Of a stretch of DNA of 8,862 nucleotides, positions 5,856 through 8,862 are shown one piece after another. The stretch is from positions 1-8,862 of the forward strand of contig CAMLNG010000128.1 of NCBI GenBank assembly GCA_946481195.1, written 5' to 3'. The first letter of the stretch is position 1. Each line of letters opens with the position of its first letter. The notes beneath the pieces are model-generated. The model saw nothing but the letters and a program-made list of their open reading frames with translations. It did no database searches and was not told the DNA's origin. The stretch comes from an uncultured Chromatiaceae bacterium (lineage in GTDB: Bacteria > Pseudomonadota > Gammaproteobacteria > Enterobacterales > Alteromonadaceae). The position numbers and the translations under genes were made by a program.

Positions 5856-6887
5856 TTAAGTTTTGAGCTTGATCCGCAGCAGATACTGACTGGCCGTGAT
5901 ATACAGATATTGCCGGTCCGGACTCAGGGCTACATTGGCTGCCGCAACACCGGTTTTAATCTTCCCGAGCACAACACCTTGCGGATTGATCACCCAGACC
6001 CCCGCCGGTCCGGTCGCCAGTACAATGCCGCTGGGTAGTACTTTTAAACCATCCGGCAGTCCCGGCGCTTGTTTGACCGCTGACGTCACATCCAGCCACA
6101 AAACGCCATCCTGATACTGACCTGCGGCATTACGTTTAAAACGCCACCACTGTGCTGCTGCAGGATCTGAATTGGCCACATACAAAAACTGCTCATCCGG
6201 TGAGACGGCGAGCCCATTTGGCCGTGTCAGGCTGCCACTGATTAAACTGACCACACCGTCGCTGGCAAGCTGATAAATTCCATTGTGCGGTTGCTGCTTT
6301 TCAGCGGACTGGTCGCCACCTTCTAAACCATAAGGCGGATCTGTGAACAAATAACGGCCATCTTTGAGTTCAATCAAATCGTTTGGGCTATTAAACGCTT
6401 TGCCCTGATACAACCCGGTCAGTGTGCGAAAAGTCGCTTGTTGTCCTTGCTGCGCGGCACGCACAGCAAGCCGCCGGTCGCCGTGCTGTGCCAGCACCAG
6501 TTCGCCTTTTTTGTTGAAGATCAGCCCGTTGCTGCCTTCTTTCAGCACTGAAGGCTGATGCCCTGTGCTGCCGGAAGGCGTCAGGTATAAAGTTGAGCCT
6601 GCTGCTTCTGACCAACGCCAGATTTGATTCTTCGGCACATCAGAAAACAACACTGCGCCGCTGCCGGGCTCTGCGACCGGACCTTCGGCCCACTGATGAC
6701 CCGTCGACAGGATCTCAAGTTTTGCATCAACACTGATCACTTGCTGCAGCGCCGGGTCCAATACTTCCACCGGTTGCTGTGGCAACTCAGCCGGCCAGCC
6801 GGTGTCCGCCTGTGCAACTGACAATCCAATAAACTGTACCCATAGCAAAGCCAGTAAAGACCGGGTAAACAGGCAAGACTGATTCAT
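5856..6887 (-). CDS. Secreted SMP-30/gluconolactonase-like sugar lactonase
   Basis: Six-bladed beta-propeller hydrolase of the SMP-30/gluconolactonase/LRE family, likely opening an aldonolactone ring. The start chosen gives 343 residues. GGAG at 6897-6900 is 9 nt before ATG 6887 but only 3 nt before ATG 6893, and TTG 6902 has no ribosome site, so 6887 fits best. The N terminus is a signal peptide (LLALLWVQFIGLSVAQA, cleavage near residue 27), so it acts in the periplasm or outside. Metal and active-site residues expected for the family are visible: Glu68 in WAEGP, Asn169 in NSPNDL, Asn224 in RPNGLAVSPD and Asp279 in LPDGLK. FTDPPYGL (181-188) resembles Zymomonas-type gluconolactonase. It follows the LacI gene after 21 nt, so they are probably one operon. 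The exact lactone is not identified. Confidence 0.82.
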   Translation of the reverse strand: MNQSCLFTRSLLALLWVQFIGLSVAQADTGWPAELPQQPVEVLDPALQQVISVDAKLEILSTGHQWAEGPVAEPGSGAVLFSDVPKNQIWRWSEAAGSTLYLTPSGSTGHQPSVLKEGSNGLIFNKKGELVLAQHGDRRLAVRAAQQGQQATFRTLTGLYQGKAFNSPNDLIELKDGRYLFTDPPYGLEGGDQSAEKQQPHNGIYQLASDGVVSLISGSLTRPNGLAVSPDEQFLYVANSDPAAAQWWRFKRNAAGQYQDGVLWLDVTSAVKQAPGLPDGLKVLPSGIVLATGPAGVWVINPQGVVLGKIKTGVAAANVALSPDRQYLYITASQYLLRIKLKT

Positions 6888-6908
6888 CAGCATCTGCTCC
6901 AAAATGGC

Positions 6909-7910
6909 TTATTGTGCGCGGATCGCAGAGCCACGCACGACCAGCTCTGGTTCAAAAACATTGTTGACCAAGGTCTGATCATCGGCATAGACGTTACGCA
7001 GTACCCACAACGCTGCCATCTTGCCCATTTCATGAATGGGGTTATTGACGGTTGTCAGCTTTGGCGAAATGTATTTGGCGAAAGGGATGTTGTCATAGCC
7101 AACAACTGACAAGTCACGCGGAATAGTCAAACCGCGCTGCAGGCAGACCGCGATAGCACCAGAAGCCATCTGATCGTTGGCACAGACCACCGCCGAAAAT
7201 GGTTTACCGGTTTGCAATAATGCCAGCATACCGGCTTCACCGCCTTCTTCCTTATAATCGCCTTCGATATAAAGCGCAGGGTCAAATACCAACCCACCTT
7301 CTGCTAATGCACGCTGGTGGCCGACTAACCGCTCCATTGCATCGTGTTTGTTTTTCGGGCCTGAGATATAAGCAATACTGCGATGGCCTAAATCCACCAG
7401 GTGCCGGCTGGCCAGATAACCACCGAGTTCGTTATTGAGGTAAATACAGCTCGGTTCCATCGCCTGAATGTAGCGGTTGATCAGCACAATCGGTACTGAA
7501 CGCTGACTGAGTTGCACCAGATACTCATCCGACACCGCCTCGACATCCAGGATCAGCGCATCACAGCCACGACTGAGCAGGAACTCGACACTGTCCTGCT
7601 CCACCGCTGCATCGCTGTGACCAACCGCGATAATGACGTGTTTGTTCTGCGCGCGCAGGGCCGCTTCAATTTCGGCCATCATCGGGCCGTAATACGGACC
7701 GTCCAGTTGCGATACCAGCACACCGACACTATTGGACACATTGGATGCCAGTGACTGCGCTATGGTATTGGGCCGGTAATCCAGCTCTGCCATCGCATCC
7801 AGCACTTTTTGCCGGGTTTTTTCACTGACATTGCTGTTTTTGTTAATGACCCGGGACACTGTGGCCAGCGACACGCCGGCGCGCAATGAGACATCGTAAA
7901 TCGTAGCCAT
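6909..7910 (-). CDS. LacI/GalR-family transcriptional regulator
   Basis: A 333-residue sugar-responsive DNA-binding regulator. Residues 2-25 form the LacI helix-turn-helix (ATIYDVSLRAGVSLATVSRV), followed by the hinge YRPNTIAQSLAS (45-56). The periplasmic-binding-protein-like effector domain starts at VGVLVSQLDGPYYG (62-75). It contains the family block CANDQMASGAIAVCLQRG, then IPRDLSVVGYDN and a C-terminal LTTVNNPIHEMG. Both the DNA-binding and effector parts look complete. ATG 7910 is fixed by homology; no good ribosome site precedes it (GGGGG lies 10 nt or more away). It lies between the sugar symporter and the lactonase on the same strand, so it probably controls this locus and perhaps itself. 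The effector is likely a sugar or glycoside; beta-glucosides are a guess from similar gene groups. Confidence 0.93.
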   Translation of the reverse strand: MATIYDVSLRAGVSLATVSRVINKNSNVSEKTRQKVLDAMAELDYRPNTIAQSLASNVSNSVGVLVSQLDGPYYGPMMAEIEAALRAQNKHVIIAVGHSDAAVEQDSVEFLLSRGCDALILDVEAVSDEYLVQLSQRSVPIVLINRYIQAMEPSCIYLNNELGGYLASRHLVDLGHRSIAYISGPKNKHDAMERLVGHQRALAEGGLVFDPALYIEGDYKEEGGEAGMLALLQTGKPFSAVVCANDQMASGAIAVCLQRGLTIPRDLSVVGYDNIPFAKYISPKLTTVNNPIHEMGKMAALWVLRNVYADDQTLVNNVFEPELVVRGSAIRAQ

Positions 7911-7938
7911 CGCTGTGATGAGCCCCCAAGCAGTGCTT

Positions 7939-7970
7939 TGATAAAACCAATAGTATCAGCTTTTTAGCTG
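7939..7970. promoter_or_regulatory. Small inverted repeats between symporter and lacI-type gene
   Basis: The 75-nt gap holds TGATA (7939-7943) and TATCA (7954-7958) as an inverted pair 10 nt apart, and an overlapping CAGCT-TTTT-AGCTG (7957-7970). Neither shows the central CG usual in LacI-family operators, and no U-run follows to make a terminator. This may be a regulator site or a chance pattern. It is listed because it is the only structure in the gap. Confidence 0.2.
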
Positions 7971-7985
7971 CGTCTCTTTCACAAT

Positions 7986-8862
7986 TTATCCGGCGCTTTG
8001 CTTCAGTTCCGCCTGAATTGCCGTCACTTTGGCAGTATCCAGCAGATAATGGCGCATGACGATAGCGACAAGGACTGAACCAATGGCCGGGAACAAACTG
8101 AACGACAATAAAATACCGTTACGGGCTGTTTCAGTTTGCTCAGTGTCGGCCTGATAACCATAACCGGCCAACAACCAGCCTGCCGCCGCGCCGCCCAATG
8201 CCAGGCCCAGCTTAATAAAGAAAATAATCGATGAATACACCATGCCGGTGGTGCGGATGCCGGTTTTCCACTCGCCGTAATCGACCGTATCAGCCATTTT
8301 GGCCCACAGTAACGGCGTGGCAGCATTAAAACAGAAGTTCCAGGCGATAAAGACGGCGAAAGCGACCGTGACCTGATCAGCTGCAATCCAGTAACTCAAG
8401 GCACAGAAAAACGCCGCTGCCAGCTGCAAGCCAATGTAAGCCTTCACTTTTTCGACTTTCTTCGCTAAAGGGTTCGCAAACAGACAACCGGCCATACTAC
8501 CGAGCATACCGAGCGTGATAAACATGGTGATGTCGTCCGGCGCGCCAAGATAATATTTGACGTAATAAATCGCCATGGTGTTTTTCAGCACATTACCAGT
8601 GAGCAAAAACAACGCCGCGACCGACAATACCCGCCACTGATCGTTTTGCCACAGCGCTTTAAAATCCTGCCGGAAGTTAGTTTTACGCTCCACGACGGTT
8701 TGCACCCGTTCTTTGGTGCCGGCAAAACACAGTAAAAACATTGCCACACCGGCGATACTCATCAGCAGAATGGTCAGCTGATAACCTTTGGCTTTATCGC
8801 CGGCGCCAAAATAATCTACCAGCGGCAGAGTCAATGCCGACACCAGCAAACCACCGATAAAA
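7986..8862 (-). CDS. GPH-family sugar:cation symporter (MFS), N-terminal part outside window
   Basis: Inner-membrane glycoside-pentoside-hexuronide:cation symporter, the MelB/XylP/UidB group. Only the C-terminal 292 residues are present; the frame is open past base 8862 and reads FIGGLLVSALTLPLVDYFG at the edge, so a TTG at 8849 is not a real start. Several hydrophobic segments are visible: LTILLMSIAGVAMFLLCFAG, VLSVAALFLLTGNVL, ITLGMLGSMAGCLF, YIGLQLAAAFFCALSYWIA and SLFPAIGSVLVAIVM among them. The family-typical block MADTVDYGEWKTGIRTTGMVYS is intact, followed by FFIKLGLALGGAAAGWLL. The cytoplasmic loop TKERV before the second half is also usual. It is the first gene of the run symporter, LacI regulator, lactonase, suggesting uptake of the sugar that this locus handles. 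The substrate cannot be assigned. Confidence 0.88.
   Translation of the reverse strand, partial: FIGGLLVSALTLPLVDYFGAGDKAKGYQLTILLMSIAGVAMFLLCFAGTKERVQTVVERKTNFRQDFKALWQNDQWRVLSVAALFLLTGNVLKNTMAIYYVKYYLGAPDDITMFITLGMLGSMAGCLFANPLAKKVEKVKAYIGLQLAAAFFCALSYWIAADQVTVAFAVFIAWNFCFNAATPLLWAKMADTVDYGEWKTGIRTTGMVYSSIIFFIKLGLALGGAAAGWLLAGYGYQADTEQTETARNGILLSFSLFPAIGSVLVAIVMRHYLLDTAKVTAIQAELKQSAG

Noticed and set aside
7957..7970. Terminator after the symporter gene
   Set aside because: The stem is only 5 bp and no U-run follows on the minus strand, so read-through into the regulator gene is more likely.
1..8862. Mobile element, CRISPR array, toxin-antitoxin or phage defence module
   Set aside because: No transposase, integrase, spaced direct repeats or paired small genes were seen; apart from the LPD1-like domain, gene content is ordinary metabolism and transport.

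Overview
The window looks like chromosomal DNA of a moderately GC-balanced gammaproteobacterium, most likely an aquatic Alteromonadales/Chromatiaceae-type organism such as Rheinheimera or a relative. This rests on gene content: FolM, a Tat-exported high-potential iron-sulfur protein, a 4-hydroxyphenylpyruvate dioxygenase (HPPD)/VOC pair, a GPH-type sugar symporter, and a short periplasmic solute-binding protein of a kind common in that group. The genus is an inference. I see no rRNA, tRNA, CRISPR array, insertion sequence or phage module.

Layout. One gene reads rightward: a class 3 lipase (1-837, open at the left edge). Everything else is on the minus strand. From left to right these are: a zincin-like protein resembling the LPD1 domain of polyvalent proteins (842-1675), 5 nt downstream of folM (1681-2445) and so probably co-transcribed with it; a Tat-exported HiPIP (2653-2943) followed by a strong bidirectional hairpin terminator; a VOC/glyoxalase-fold protein (3211-3777) whose ATG overlaps the stop of HPPD (3774-4808); a solitary periplasmic solute-binding protein (5001-5771); a secreted SMP-30/gluconolactonase-like enzyme (5856-6887); a LacI-family regulator (6909-7910); and the C-terminal two thirds of a GPH-family sugar:cation symporter (7986-8862, open at the right edge).

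How the parts may work together. The symporter, LacI regulator and SMP-30 lactonase form a short same-strand run that looks like a locally regulated sugar or glycoside uptake and oxidation locus. The solute-binding protein lies 84 nt further downstream and may or may not belong to it. HPPD converts 4-hydroxyphenylpyruvate to homogentisate with O2, and the translationally coupled VOC protein probably acts in or beside that route. The hpd upstream region (4809-5000) is the most structured non-coding stretch. It holds a perfect FNR-type box, a hairpin that probably terminates the upstream operon, and three alternating copies of TGTCAGC.

The strongest oddity is the stand-alone LPD1-like zincin in a housekeeping-looking operon with folM, since this domain is best known from large proteins of phages and conjugative elements. 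I found no complete undescribed multi-gene system here.
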